Of a stretch of DNA of 61,504 nucleotides, positions 26,317 through 34,634 are shown one piece after another. Position numbers and translations under genes: made by a program. Source of the DNA: CAWDMN01 sp963803155 (GTDB taxonomy: Bacteria > Acidobacteriota > Terriglobia > Versatilivoradales > Versatilivoraceae); the NCBI GenBank assembly GCA_963803155.1, contig CAWDMN010000058.1, positions 1-61,504 on the forward strand. The letters are read 5' to 3'. Each line of letters opens with the position of its first letter. Position 1 is the first letter of the stretch. The notes under the pieces were generated by a model. It worked only from the letters and a program-made list of their open reading frames with translations, ran no database searches and was not told the DNA's origin.

Positions 26317-26964
26317 ATGCGGATTCTGATTCTCTATGCGCATCCTAATCCAAGTAGTTTTTGCCACGCCATTCTAGACTCCTTGATAGAAGTCTGTCGC
26401 AAAGGATCCGTCCATGCCGAAGTGCGGGATCTCTATGCCGTGAATTTCGATCCTATCCTGAAGGGATCAGAATTGGAAGGCGGAAAGAACCGAATTCTCA
26501 GCGAAGACATCCGGCATGAACAGGATCTCATCCGGGATGCAGATTGGATTTTCATGCTGTTCCCCCTCTGGTGGAGCGGCCTGCCAGCCATCTTGAAAGG
26601 TTACCTGGACCGGGTGCTCACCTTTGGATTTGCCTTTACCGATACTTCCGACGGCATGGCTGGCCTGCTTCAGGGAAAAAAAGCCCTGCTCTTTACCACC
26701 ACGGGCACCCCCCGAGAAGAATTGCGGGATCAGGGCATTCCTCAGGCGCTCCAAACCATCTTCACTAAGGGACTATTTGATTTTTGCGGAATCGAAATGG
26801 TGGAACACTTTTTTTTCTATGCTGTCCCTTCAGCAACCCGAGTCGATCGGAGGAAAATGCTGGAAGACATGTGCCTCAGGGTCCAACATTTCATGGCCAA
26901 ACCTTTGACCGGCGAGCCATCCGCGGATGATCTTTCGGCCCCCATGGCTTTTACTCTCCATTAA
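26317..26964 (+). CDS. NAD(P)H oxidoreductase, flavodoxin-like fold
   Basis: The 215-residue protein resembles the KefF/MdaB/NQO family of FMN or FAD quinone reductases. The N-terminus ILILYAHPNPSSFCHA is the phosphate-binding strand and loop. WIFMLFPLWWSGLPAILKGYLDRV is the typical core and TTTGTP follows. It probably reduces quinones by two electrons in the cytoplasm. The C-terminus is about 20 residues longer than the fold needs. Nothing in the neighbourhood points to a specific substrate. Confidence 0.87.
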   Translation: MRILILYAHPNPSSFCHAILDSLIEVCRKGSVHAEVRDLYAVNFDPILKGSELEGGKNRILSEDIRHEQDLIRDADWIFMLFPLWWSGLPAILKGYLDRVLTFGFAFTDTSDGMAGLLQGKKALLFTTTGTPREELRDQGIPQALQTIFTKGLFDFCGIEMVEHFFFYAVPSATRVDRRKMLEDMCLRVQHFMAKPLTGEPSADDLSAPMAFTLH

Positions 26965-27269
26965 CAATTCCGGATTGGCGGGATTCCCAACGCGCCAAGT
27001 GTCAATGAGCAACCATCAAGGCATTATTGGCTTTGATCCGCCCGATTCTTGCAGAGCATCCCTGATCACTCGCTACCGCTTCGTGCTTTTTGTATGGCAT
27101 TGCTGTTCCGTTGCACCATGCCAGACGCGCAAAGTGCCAAGGAGCAATCAGCGAGGCAAAACCTACTTGGAGCCGCGGAAGACGTTACAAAAAAGACGCC
27201 TGCAAATTTGACAGGCCCTTGTCCGGACGGTAGCATGAATCAAAAAACAATCAGCACCAAGGAGAGAAC
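26965..27269. other. Intergenic stretch with a diverged direct repeat
   Basis: No gene is supported. A diverged direct repeat (ACGCGCCAAGTGTCAATGAG near 26991 and ACGCGCAAAGTGCCAAGGAG near 27125) is visible. A CCAAGGAGAG ribosome site just before 27270 belongs to the next gene. Confidence 0.45.
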
Positions 27270-27689
27270 ATGCTGAAAACGGCGGCAGTGGCGGGATTGC
27301 TCCTGATAGCCACACCCATTTATGCAGAACCCAATCTTCCGAGGCCTTCGCCGGAAAAGCAGATTATGCGGGGGAAATATTTGGTGGAAAGAGTTTCGCT
27401 CTGTCAGGATTGTCACTCCCCCAGAACCGAGAAAGGTGAATTTGATCAATCTCAATGGTTGGGAGGCACTGCCCTCTTTTTCAAGGCGCTCATGCCGGTT
27501 CCGGGTTGGAAGGAGGCTGCACCACCCATCGCTGGGTTAGAGGGATGGAGCACCGAGGAGGCCATCAAGTTTCTTCAGACCGGGGTAGGCCGAGATGGAA
27601 GACCCGCCGCCCCGCCCATGCCTCAATACCGACTGAATCGCAATGACGCTGCCGCGGTGGCAGCCTACTTGAAATCTTTGAAAAAGTAA
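27270..27689 (+). CDS. Periplasmic monoheme cytochrome c
   Basis: The 139-residue protein has a signal peptide (about 1-19, ending IYAEP) and one heme-binding CQDCH motif near residue 47. The distal methionine may be one of the two in the PPMPQYR stretch near residue 115. The C-terminal DAAAVAAYLKSL helix is typical of class I cytochrome c domains. It would carry electrons in the periplasm. The natural partner is not clear; the nonaheme cytochrome and GMC dehydrogenase lie 2.5 kb away on the other strand. Confidence 0.85.
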   Translation: MLKTAAVAGLLLIATPIYAEPNLPRPSPEKQIMRGKYLVERVSLCQDCHSPRTEKGEFDQSQWLGGTALFFKALMPVPGWKEAAPPIAGLEGWSTEEAIKFLQTGVGRDGRPAAPPMPQYRLNRNDAAAVAAYLKSLKK

Positions 27690-27722
27690 GCCGCCAACGG
27701 GTTTGCTTGGCGGCCCTTGTCT
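27690..27722 (+). terminator. Probable terminator after the cytochrome gene
   Basis: GCCGCCAA pairs with TTGGCGGC (8 bp, 9-base loop) directly at the stop codon, followed by CCTTGTCTTGTC, which is only moderately T-rich. On the other strand it is followed by TTACTTTTTC, so it may work in both directions. Confidence 0.5.
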
Positions 27723-27821
27723 TGTCATCGATTGCCTGGCATTTGCTCGGCCTCAATTATTTGGTTTTTGTAGCTCTCCGAGCTAATGCATCCTACAAAA
27801 AATGCGCTCTATACGAAGACC

Positions 27822-29822
27822 CTATTTATTGGGAGCCAGCACCATCACAAATCCCCCTTCCGGGGCCAATTTCACGCGCAGCGGCTCGTCGCGTGAAATG
27901 TTGCGTGTCTCATCTTTCACCCGACTCGGAAAGTCCGCGGATTCGGCCGCATCCATAAACAAACGGGCCGAGTAATTTCCCGATGCAAGGAAGCTCAGAG
28001 GTATGGTCATTTCACGGGGTTCTGAATTGGTCATTCCCCCCACATACCAATTTTCCCCTTTGCGTCTGGCTAGGGTAATATACTCCCCCACTTTTCCATT
28101 TAACACGCGAGTTTCATCCCAGGAAGAGGGAACCATTTTCAGAAAATCTAGCCCGGCCTGTCCTCGATAGTCATATGGAGAATCGCAGAGCACCAGCAAC
28201 GGACTTTCATAAACCACCAACATAGCCAATTGGTGGCTCCGCGTCCCCATCACAAAAGGCGCCGAGTTTTGAGCCTTGAAAGCCGCCTGCCGCACGTTTC
28301 GGAATCCGCCCGGAGTGAAATCCATCGGGCCGGCCAGCATGCGCGTGAAGGGAATGGTCACGGTGTGCTCTGGGGTCACTCGCGCGCTCCATTTGTTGTA
28401 CTCATTTCCCAACACCCCCTCCTGGGTGATGTAATTCGGATAAGTGCGCTGTAATCCCGTCGGCTTATAAGCTCCGTGAAAATCCACCAACAGATGGTGT
28501 TCCGCGGCTTTTTTCAGCACCCGATGATAAAAATTCACCATCTCTTGGTCATCGCTGTCCATGAAATCGATTTTCACTCCGGAAATGCCCCACTTCTCAT
28601 AAAGTGGAAAAGCTTCCTCCAACTGCCGGTCGACGTGGCTCCAATAGAGCCAGATCATGACATTGACTTTCCGGTCGTGGGCATATTGAATTAGGGCGGG
28701 AATATCGACAGCAGGAATCGATTTAGTAATGTCCGCAACCGCGGGAGGACGCTGCATGGCATACCACCCGGCATCCACCAGCATGTACTCAAATCCCATG
28801 TCTGCCGCGAACTGCGTGAAATAATTCATCGTCGCGGTGTTCATCCCCACTGGCGGGTCCGCATCCGGAGCATAATGGCCGCACCACCAATCCCAAGCGG
28901 CTTTGCCTGGCCTGATCCAGGAGGCGTCTTTCACGCTGTTGGGCTCATTCAAATTCAAGATCAGATTCGATTCGATCAACCGGCCTGGCTCTTCTCCAAT
29001 CATCAGAACTCGCCAGGGGGAATAGCGCGGAGCTTCGCTTTTCACCAATGTCCCTGGTTCATCCGGACGGGGGGAAAGCGTGGTGGTGAGCGCATAAGGT
29101 TTCGATCCTGCCCCCGCCAGATACATCCCCGCCCAATCCGTCAAATCCGCTTCGGTCAACGCCACATAAATATCCTCTTGCACTTGGACAAGAAGCGGCA
29201 GACCGATGATCGAATTAGAGGTCACGCGCGCCAGGCTGATTTTTTCAAATTCCATTTCTTGTGATGACCGGAAAGTTCCATATTGCGCCGCCCAAATCGT
29301 ATGATCACCGGCAAAGTGAAACTCCGTCCGCTCCGAAGTCAGGCGGAATTGTCTGAAAGCGGGCTGTTCCGGCAAATAGTAGCGTAAGGCCACGCCATCG
29401 TCATAGGCTCGAAAAATCAGTTCCATCCTTCGTTTCAGGCCGAAGGCTTCTTCCAGTTGGAGACGCAATTCATTGCAGTGATCCAGAATATTCTTGTTTT
29501 TCCCAAGCACTGTCTCCCAATTGGCCTTTATTGTCTGTCGCTTTTCACCCGTAATCACTAAATCCCGGGCGAGCGGCGGCATATCTTTGAAGTCCAATCC
29601 GAACGGTGAATCGAGCAGAATCTCTTTCCCCCGAAACAAGATGGAATAGTAAATTCGCTTGCCCAGCGGATAAGGGTCCAGTTTTTCTTTTACGGAAATG
29701 TGGATCTGAACTTTCCCATCCGGGGATTCCACCTGAGCAGAAGCGCCCAGATTCAGCCCAGCAAGCAACGTCGACGAGACGGTCAAAATCAGAATAAGAG
29801 AGAATTGAAATAGCCTCGGCAT
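27822..29822 (-). CDS. Secreted glycoside hydrolase family 97
   Basis: The 666-residue protein has a signal peptide (about 1-30) and the GH97 layout: N-terminal beta-sandwich, (beta/alpha)8 barrel from about residue 300, and C-terminal all-beta domain. DWWCGHYAPD, LVDAGWYA and QEGVLGNEYNKW are family segments. Asp419 in GVKIDFM occupies the position of the nucleophile in retaining alpha-galactosidase members; inverting SusB-type alpha-glucosidases lack it. I therefore favour a retaining alpha-galactosidase-like activity, as an inference. It lies convergent to the cytochrome gene at the edge of the carbohydrate region. Confidence 0.9.
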   Translation of the reverse strand: MPRLFQFSLILILTVSSTLLAGLNLGASAQVESPDGKVQIHISVKEKLDPYPLGKRIYYSILFRGKEILLDSPFGLDFKDMPPLARDLVITGEKRQTIKANWETVLGKNKNILDHCNELRLQLEEAFGLKRRMELIFRAYDDGVALRYYLPEQPAFRQFRLTSERTEFHFAGDHTIWAAQYGTFRSSQEMEFEKISLARVTSNSIIGLPLLVQVQEDIYVALTEADLTDWAGMYLAGAGSKPYALTTTLSPRPDEPGTLVKSEAPRYSPWRVLMIGEEPGRLIESNLILNLNEPNSVKDASWIRPGKAAWDWWCGHYAPDADPPVGMNTATMNYFTQFAADMGFEYMLVDAGWYAMQRPPAVADITKSIPAVDIPALIQYAHDRKVNVMIWLYWSHVDRQLEEAFPLYEKWGISGVKIDFMDSDDQEMVNFYHRVLKKAAEHHLLVDFHGAYKPTGLQRTYPNYITQEGVLGNEYNKWSARVTPEHTVTIPFTRMLAGPMDFTPGGFRNVRQAAFKAQNSAPFVMGTRSHQLAMLVVYESPLLVLCDSPYDYRGQAGLDFLKMVPSSWDETRVLNGKVGEYITLARRKGENWYVGGMTNSEPREMTIPLSFLASGNYSARLFMDAAESADFPSRVKDETRNISRDEPLRVKLAPEGGFVMVLAPNK

Positions 29823-29951
29823 CTATCGCCTCCTGGCAAAATTGCTGATAAAATTCCAACCATTCCTGGAACTTTCCGGAAAGAGGGACCTTTAATTATA
29901 TCTGGAGAAACCGCATCCGCCACTTCCACGATATCCGTCTGCCATGTTTAT

Positions 29952-30182
29952 GTGATCCAGAGCGAAACGGGCCTAAGCTACATCGGGCAGACTGCAAACC
30001 TTGAAAAGCGGATCCAGCAGCACAACCAAGGCAAGTCTGGATACACCAGGCGCGGCAAGAATTGGAGGTTGGCTTATTCCGAAGAATTCTCTACGCGAAA
30101 AGAGGCCATGCTGCGGGAAGCTGAACTCAAAACTTCAAAGGGCCGAAAATTCCTCCGCTCCATGTTTGCAAAACAAAAATGA
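29952..30182 (+). CDS. GIY-YIG domain protein with no normal start
   Basis: The reading frame encodes a small GIY-YIG nuclease-like domain of the UPF0213 kind. The motif halves are VYVIQ (GIY half, codons from about 29946) and SYIGQT (YIG half), followed by LEKRIQQHN and a conserved Glu in REAELK. The only standard start codon in frame is GTG at 29952, which falls inside the GIY half and would remove part of the first strand. No in-frame ATG exists upstream, although the frame stays open. It may start at a rare codon, be decayed, or carry a sequencing error. Such domains resemble the UvrC nuclease domain; their role is unclear. Confidence 0.65.
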   Translation: MIQSETGLSYIGQTANLEKRIQQHNQGKSGYTRRGKNWRLAYSEEFSTRKEAMLREAELKTSKGRKFLRSMFAKQK

Positions 30183-30185
30183 GAT

Positions 30186-31259
30186 TCAACTCTTCCTGAT
30201 GCGTTTGGTCTTCGGGACTGGCACACCTTTGGAATGACAATCGATGCACCCGGTAAAGTGAATGTTATGCGTACTGGCCGAAGAGGCAAAAGTGGTATCC
30301 ATCCGCGTGACATCCAAACCACAATTGGACATTTGCGGGTGGCACAGACTGCAACTGGAACGGGCATCCAGAGAGTGAGTATTGTGGCAGACAAAACAGC
30401 TCAGCCCTTGGTGGACTCCGCGAGGAGTGCGGTCATCGCTGGAACCCACCTCATGATACGCATTGGGGGCATGACATTGGTAGCAATTGCGCACCCGAAT
30501 ATCGGGAGCCACCGGCAATCCAACCCCATCTTTTTGCAGGTGCGGATCGGGCAACTCCGGCACGGCGAAAAAGCTCATCTCGCGGCGGTCGTAAAAACCG
30601 GTGGTAGTGACCGCAACTTCCCGCTTCTGCCCTATCCCCTTGGGATTACTGTAATCAGGCGCCGTCGCGGGTTTGCCCGGCGAATGAATCTGATGGCAAG
30701 CCAGACAGGGGATCACCGGCCGGTGTGATAGTTCAGGCCGCTGCAATGTCCAAGGCCCCTGCGTGTTGAGCGGCGTCACAATGTCAGAGCTGTTTCCCGC
30801 AAAGAACATGCCGTGGCATCGAAGACAATCTTCATTGATTTGCTCGATCTTATTGTGGGTGGGATTGAGAAAGACATCGGCATAAGTCATGGAATGGCCG
30901 CTCGAGGTCCAATCGGCATATTGCTGCTGGTGACAGCGTCGGCAACGCTCGATGATGGACAGGACCTGTTCTTCTTCCATCCGGATTTTCTCGGAACGCT
31001 CGCGCCTGAAATGGCTGAAGGCCATGCCCGCTTTTTCCTTCAAGCTATGCCACCCTTCGCTCAAGGCTGTTCCATGACAACCGGTGCATGCCATATTGCG
31101 ATGAGCCGAGCTGGACCAGGTTTCATGCGACGGCGAAATTTCATGGCAATTGACGCAATAGCGGCCACTCTCCGCTCCCCGCGCCATCCAAAAATAGCCC
31201 ACCCCAATCATCAGAAACAAGCTGAGAAATAGTGCAATCGTCAAACGAAAACGAGTCAT
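30186..31259 (-). CDS. Nonaheme cytochrome c, NapC/NirT-like anchor
   Basis: The 357-residue protein starts with one membrane helix (about 6-26), then the NapC/NirT-like entry SGRYCVNCHEISP. Nine CxxCH motifs can be counted: CVNCH, CTGCH, CRRCH, CLRCH, CLACH, CYQCH, CFVCH, CSLCH and CIDCH. It should be a membrane-anchored periplasmic electron carrier. Its start lies 51 bases after the GMC flavoprotein stop on the same strand. The order small Tat subunit, flavoprotein, multiheme cytochrome matches known FAD-dependent sugar dehydrogenases, whose cytochrome subunit usually has three hemes rather than nine. Confidence 0.9.
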   Translation of the reverse strand: MTRFRLTIALFLSLFLMIGVGYFWMARGAESGRYCVNCHEISPSHETWSSSAHRNMACTGCHGTALSEGWHSLKEKAGMAFSHFRRERSEKIRMEEEQVLSIIERCRRCHQQQYADWTSSGHSMTYADVFLNPTHNKIEQINEDCLRCHGMFFAGNSSDIVTPLNTQGPWTLQRPELSHRPVIPCLACHQIHSPGKPATAPDYSNPKGIGQKREVAVTTTGFYDRREMSFFAVPELPDPHLQKDGVGLPVAPDIRVRNCYQCHAPNAYHEVGSSDDRTPRGVHQGLSCFVCHNTHSLDARSSCSLCHPQMSNCGLDVTRMDTTFASSASTHNIHFTGCIDCHSKGVPVPKTKRIRKS

Positions 31260-31310
31260 AGATCACCGCCACGAAGATTGGCCTGCCGATTCATCAAGGG
31301 AAATGGCAGT

Positions 31311-32969
31311 TTACGAGCGGAGGCGCGTCCCTTTCCATTCCTTCTTGAGGTAATCGGAAATCCAATACCCCAGCGCCAGGATTGTCAACACGGGATTAAA
31401 ACCTCCATTGGTGACATGCAGGCTGCCATCGGCCACGAATAAATTGTCGATGTCATAAATTTGTCCGAATTTATTTGCGACTGACGTTTTGGGATCATTG
31501 CCCATCCGGCAAGTTCCCGCCTGATGTTGTCCCGCGCCTGGCCCCAATCCCGGGTAGACGGGCCAGGTTCGAGTGGCTCCAGCTTCTTTCAGCCAAGCCT
31601 CCGCTTTGGGAACCAAAAAGCGGGCAATCTCCATGTTGCGCGGATGACGCCCCCCGGAAATTCGAGCCACGGGAATTCCCCATCCGTCCTTCACCCCCGG
31701 ATCAATCTCGACACGATTTTCAAAGACCGGGATTTCCTGGATCGGGCCGATCACATTGACGCATCGTTTGAAATAGCGGCGCTGGAAATCCTTGTGGGCT
31801 TTCCCCCAGGAGGGCTCGTCGGGCGGCCGCCGATTGGCGAACAGGTAAGGTTGGCGAATAAATTCGTTGGCCAGCATGCCACCCCCTATCAAGCCTGGAG
31901 TGCCATGATTGAAATCACAGATGGCAACGCAAGCGCCGGGCTCCAAATCATCATAGGTATCCTGCTCAAACAAACCCCAGGCGCCGGTATAGAGGTGATC
32001 CTGCAGATTGCGGCCCACCCAGCCATGGCGATTGCCGGCGCCATTGGGAAAGAGCCGGCTGCGTGAATTCAGCAGCAGCCGCGCCGTTTCTATGGCCGCG
32101 CAGCTAACGACCACCAGATCGGCGGTTTGTTCGAGCTGTCGATTTCGATCGTCAAAATAGCGCACTCCCCGCGCCCGGCCACGCTCATCCAACATAATCT
32201 CGCTGACCACCGAATGAATGCGCAATTCGCAATTCCCCGTCTCCAGGGCGCGCGGGATCACGGTGTTGTGAGTTCCTGCTTTGGCATTTACTTCACAGGC
32301 ATATCCGCAGCAGCAGCGGCAGCGGATGCAGGCGGGACGGCCACCATAGGGGACCGTGTTGCGCAACATGGGAATCGGGAAAGGGTGGTAGCCCAAACGA
32401 AGGGCAGCCGGCTCGAGCAGACGGCCCTCACGCGTGTAAGGATGTGGCGGCATGGGGCGTGGCTTGCGGCGCGGAGCGGCAAATGGATTGTGGCCGTCAT
32501 CACCGCCGGAAACGCCTATTTCCCATTCGGCCTTCTCGTAATAAGGTTCGAGATCGTTATAAGAAATGGGCCAGTCGTCCAGCGTGGAGCCTTCCACCGT
32601 CCCATATGTGGACTTCATCCTGAAATCTTTCTCCATAAAACGCCAGGCCATGGCGCCATAAGAAACCGTACCGGACCCCACACAGGCGGCATTATTGCAA
32701 TAGGCGCCTTCGCTGGCAGCTACAACCTGCCAGCGATTCGGCCCAGTTTGAATCACCCGGCGATAACGCTCATCATCGGGCCCAAAGGCATTTCCAAGCA
32801 CAGTGGTACGCTGGCTGATCAGTTCATCATGGTCATGATCCTCAAAACGAGCCCATCCACCCCGTTCAAACAAAACCACGGAAAGTCCCGCCTCGCTTAA
32901 TTCCTTGGCTACCACGCCGCCTCCGGCCCCGGCGCCTACTACTATTGCATTGACATGTCGATTCGCCAT
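31311..32969 (-). CDS. GMC-family FAD dehydrogenase, large subunit
   Basis: The 552-residue flavoprotein begins with the FAD-binding VVGAGAGGGVVAKEL. The C-terminal GMC signature is LFVADGSLHVTNGGFNPVLT, with the likely catalytic His in SLH. Cysteines at 214, 217, 219, 220, 221 and 225 form a dense cluster. Cys219, 220 and 225 show the same i, i+1, i+6 spacing as the [3Fe-4S] ligands of the Burkholderia FAD-glucose dehydrogenase. It should oxidise a sugar, sugar alcohol or aldonate. No signal peptide is present, so export would depend on the Tat-tagged small subunit upstream. The frame is open to 33029, but that part lies in repeat sequence; the ATG at 32969 has a GGAG site nearby. Confidence 0.9.
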   Translation of the reverse strand: MANRHVNAIVVGAGAGGGVVAKELSEAGLSVVLFERGGWARFEDHDHDELISQRTTVLGNAFGPDDERYRRVIQTGPNRWQVVAASEGAYCNNAACVGSGTVSYGAMAWRFMEKDFRMKSTYGTVEGSTLDDWPISYNDLEPYYEKAEWEIGVSGGDDGHNPFAAPRRKPRPMPPHPYTREGRLLEPAALRLGYHPFPIPMLRNTVPYGGRPACIRCRCCCGYACEVNAKAGTHNTVIPRALETGNCELRIHSVVSEIMLDERGRARGVRYFDDRNRQLEQTADLVVVSCAAIETARLLLNSRSRLFPNGAGNRHGWVGRNLQDHLYTGAWGLFEQDTYDDLEPGACVAICDFNHGTPGLIGGGMLANEFIRQPYLFANRRPPDEPSWGKAHKDFQRRYFKRCVNVIGPIQEIPVFENRVEIDPGVKDGWGIPVARISGGRHPRNMEIARFLVPKAEAWLKEAGATRTWPVYPGLGPGAGQHQAGTCRMGNDPKTSVANKFGQIYDIDNLFVADGSLHVTNGGFNPVLTILALGYWISDYLKKEWKGTRLRS

Positions 32970-32977
32970 GGCTCCAT

Positions 32978-33135
32978 TGCTCCTCAGAAAATCAAATTTG
33001 GGCAAAGGTGGAGCGGGCACTCTGTGCACGCTGGCTCGGCAGGCGGAGCTGGCCAGGCGACGCGCGAAGGATCGCGCGCCCCACCCTGATGTCCAATTTT
33101 CATCCTCTTATTGTGCCAGCCACGCTGGCATAAAT
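32978..33135 (+). repeat. Composite repeat: end module, insert, repeat A core (copy 2)
   Basis: The order is CTCCTCAGAAAATC, an insert with AAAGGTGGAGCGGGCACTC and GCGCGAAGGATCGCGCG hairpins, then TTTTCATCCTCTTATTG and the TGCCAGC-CAC-GCTGGCA core. The same composite lies inverted at 40455-40614. The end module abuts the GMC gene and its GAGGAGC lies just upstream of that start codon. Confidence 0.8.
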
Positions 33136-33242
33136 CCCCCTTTGAAGGAGGTGGCGTCCGCTTGCGGGCGTCGGGGGATGTCTGACCTACCGACAAGACA
33201 TCCCCCTGGCGCTACCGCGCCGTCCCCCTTCAAAGGGGGAAT
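33134..33242. repeat. Long imperfect hairpin insert
   Basis: AATCCCCCTTTGAAGG at the left pairs with CCTTCAAAGGGGGAAT at the right, and GGGGGATGTCT pairs with AGACATCCCCC inside. Together they fold into an imperfect stem spanning the whole insert, between repeat A copies 2 and 3. Confidence 0.75.
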
Positions 33243-33298
33243 AAATTTTCATTCTCTTGTTGAGCCAGCCACGCCGGCATGAGCAGCTCTTCTCAAAA
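33243..33298 (+). repeat. Dispersed palindromic repeat A, copy 3
   Basis: AATTTTCATTCTCTTGTTG, the core AGCCAGC-CAC-GCCGGCAT, and the arm GAGCAGCTCTTCTCAAAAT. The two outer arms, ATTTTC and GAAAAT-like, are inverted with respect to each other. Confidence 0.75.
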
Positions 33299-33322
33299 TA
33301 ATTCTGTCGCACCGAAGTCCCG

Positions 33323-33973
33323 CTATGCTTGTCTGTAACGGTTCTGGCCGACTATGGGAGGATAATCAAGACCCAGCATCCGATAGCTTACATAACCCCG
33401 ATTGCCGCCATGCCGGGGACTGCCATAGAAACCCTGCATGGTGTGATCGCGCACCATTGCGAAAAAATCGGCACTGGAGCGGCTTTGCCAAGTCTTGCCG
33501 GGAGCTTTGCCGGATTCCAGGACCTTTAACACCTGGGTCTGTTCATCCCATTTCAGTCCGAGAAATGGACGGCCAAAAAGAGCCTGGCTGGATTCATCCA
33601 CGCCAATCAAGCCCGCGTGATAATCGGGCTGGCATTTTCGGTGGTGTCCCGCCAGCTGTTTGTCGATAAAATTCAATACTCCCGCATCCCGCGCGCCAGG
33701 GTCCTGATCACGCGGAATAATCTGCTCGGCCAGCGCATCCACGAGCAGGGCTTCCGGATCGCTTAACACTCGCCAGCGGCCAGGCTTCCCGCCGCAGGCC
33801 CATAAATAAGCGGAAGCGCTCACCCCAACCAGAGCGGTTCGCAGAAATTTCCTCCGGCTAAAACCATTGGGCATTGCGCAATTATTTGGCATGGAACCAT
33901 CACTCGACAAAGAACATTTTCCGGAAATAGATTGATCGCTGCACATGGGAGCGGTATCCTCCCCGTCTATCAT
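33323..33973 (-). CDS. Gluconate 2-dehydrogenase subunit 3-like protein (Tat)
   Basis: The protein carries a Tat signal with the twin-arginine motif SRRKFLRTALVG followed by a hydrophobic stretch and a cysteine (WACGG). The mature part matches the small subunit of gluconate and FAD-sugar dehydrogenases: DALAEQIIPRDQDPGARDAGV near the start, and MVRDHTMQGFYGSPRHGGN towards the end. In characterised complexes this subunit helps fold and export the flavoprotein through the Tat system. The frame is open to 34048; I prefer 33973, and starts closer to the Tat motif are possible. The GMC gene follows on the same strand after a repeat-filled gap. Confidence 0.87.
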   Translation of the reverse strand: MIDGEDTAPMCSDQSISGKCSLSSDGSMPNNCAMPNGFSRRKFLRTALVGVSASAYLWACGGKPGRWRVLSDPEALLVDALAEQIIPRDQDPGARDAGVLNFIDKQLAGHHRKCQPDYHAGLIGVDESSQALFGRPFLGLKWDEQTQVLKVLESGKAPGKTWQSRSSADFFAMVRDHTMQGFYGSPRHGGNRGYVSYRMLGLDYPPIVGQNRYRQA

Positions 33974-34225
33974 AATTTCCGTCAATATGAGACAAATGCG
34001 CGGCGAACTCAAGAAATTCCTTTTCAATTGGCAAGGTCCTCTCTCCAATTGGCTTCAATTGCATGAATAACCCCAGGAATTTGCAACACAACCATTGGGA
34101 TTTCCTTTAGTCAGCAAAGCCAAGCGCAGGGAAAGCGCCGGTGGCTCCAGGCCACTGACTTTTTGAGTTTCCGCTTTCGAACATGGACCATTTGGTTCTT
34201 TCTTCGAAGTCTTTCAGTCTGCAAT

Positions 34226-34465
34226 GGGTGTAATTCAAAGTATGACAGGGTGAACCAAGTCGCGTTGATCGGCTGAACTGAGCAATAGCCGGGAGGGTGA
34301 GGCTCCCGCCAAGGCGGACTTCGCCTGCCAAACCGGGCTGGGTAGAGTTGGTACACGGAACTCGAGTGGCTCGCCGGGCGAAGTCCGCCTCAGCGGAAAG
34401 CTCGCCCTCCCGTGCATTCCATCCCGTGGCAGACTCTCTATCCTGTCGCACTTTGAATTACACCC
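34226..34465. mobile_element. 240-bp palindromic element with terminal inverted repeats
   Basis: The ends are GGGTGTAATTCAAAGTATGA at the left and its near-perfect inverse at the right, extending to about 24 bases. An inner pair, GGCGGACTTCGCC and GGGCGAAGTCCGCC, with GGGAGGGTGAG and CTCGCCCTCCC, nests inside. No open frame of its own is convincing. This looks like a MITE or large structured repeat. The rest of the stretch from 34049 to 34634 shows no gene. Confidence 0.7.
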
Positions 34466-34634
34466 CTCCGCAATCACGGGTGCAACTTATTCCAGACCTC
34501 ATGATATGATGCAAATGTTCAAGCTGAATTTATTCAATTGTGGCGATGGCTCAACTCTCCAAGAAAATTGCCCACTGCTGCATGGGAATCGCAGCTGTCT
34601 GACAATTCACCTCTAATGGAAGGTAAAAGGTAAT

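Noticed and set aside
34107..34509. Several overlapping frames on both strands
   Set aside because: They lie in the 240-bp inverted-repeat element, whose symmetry keeps frames open.
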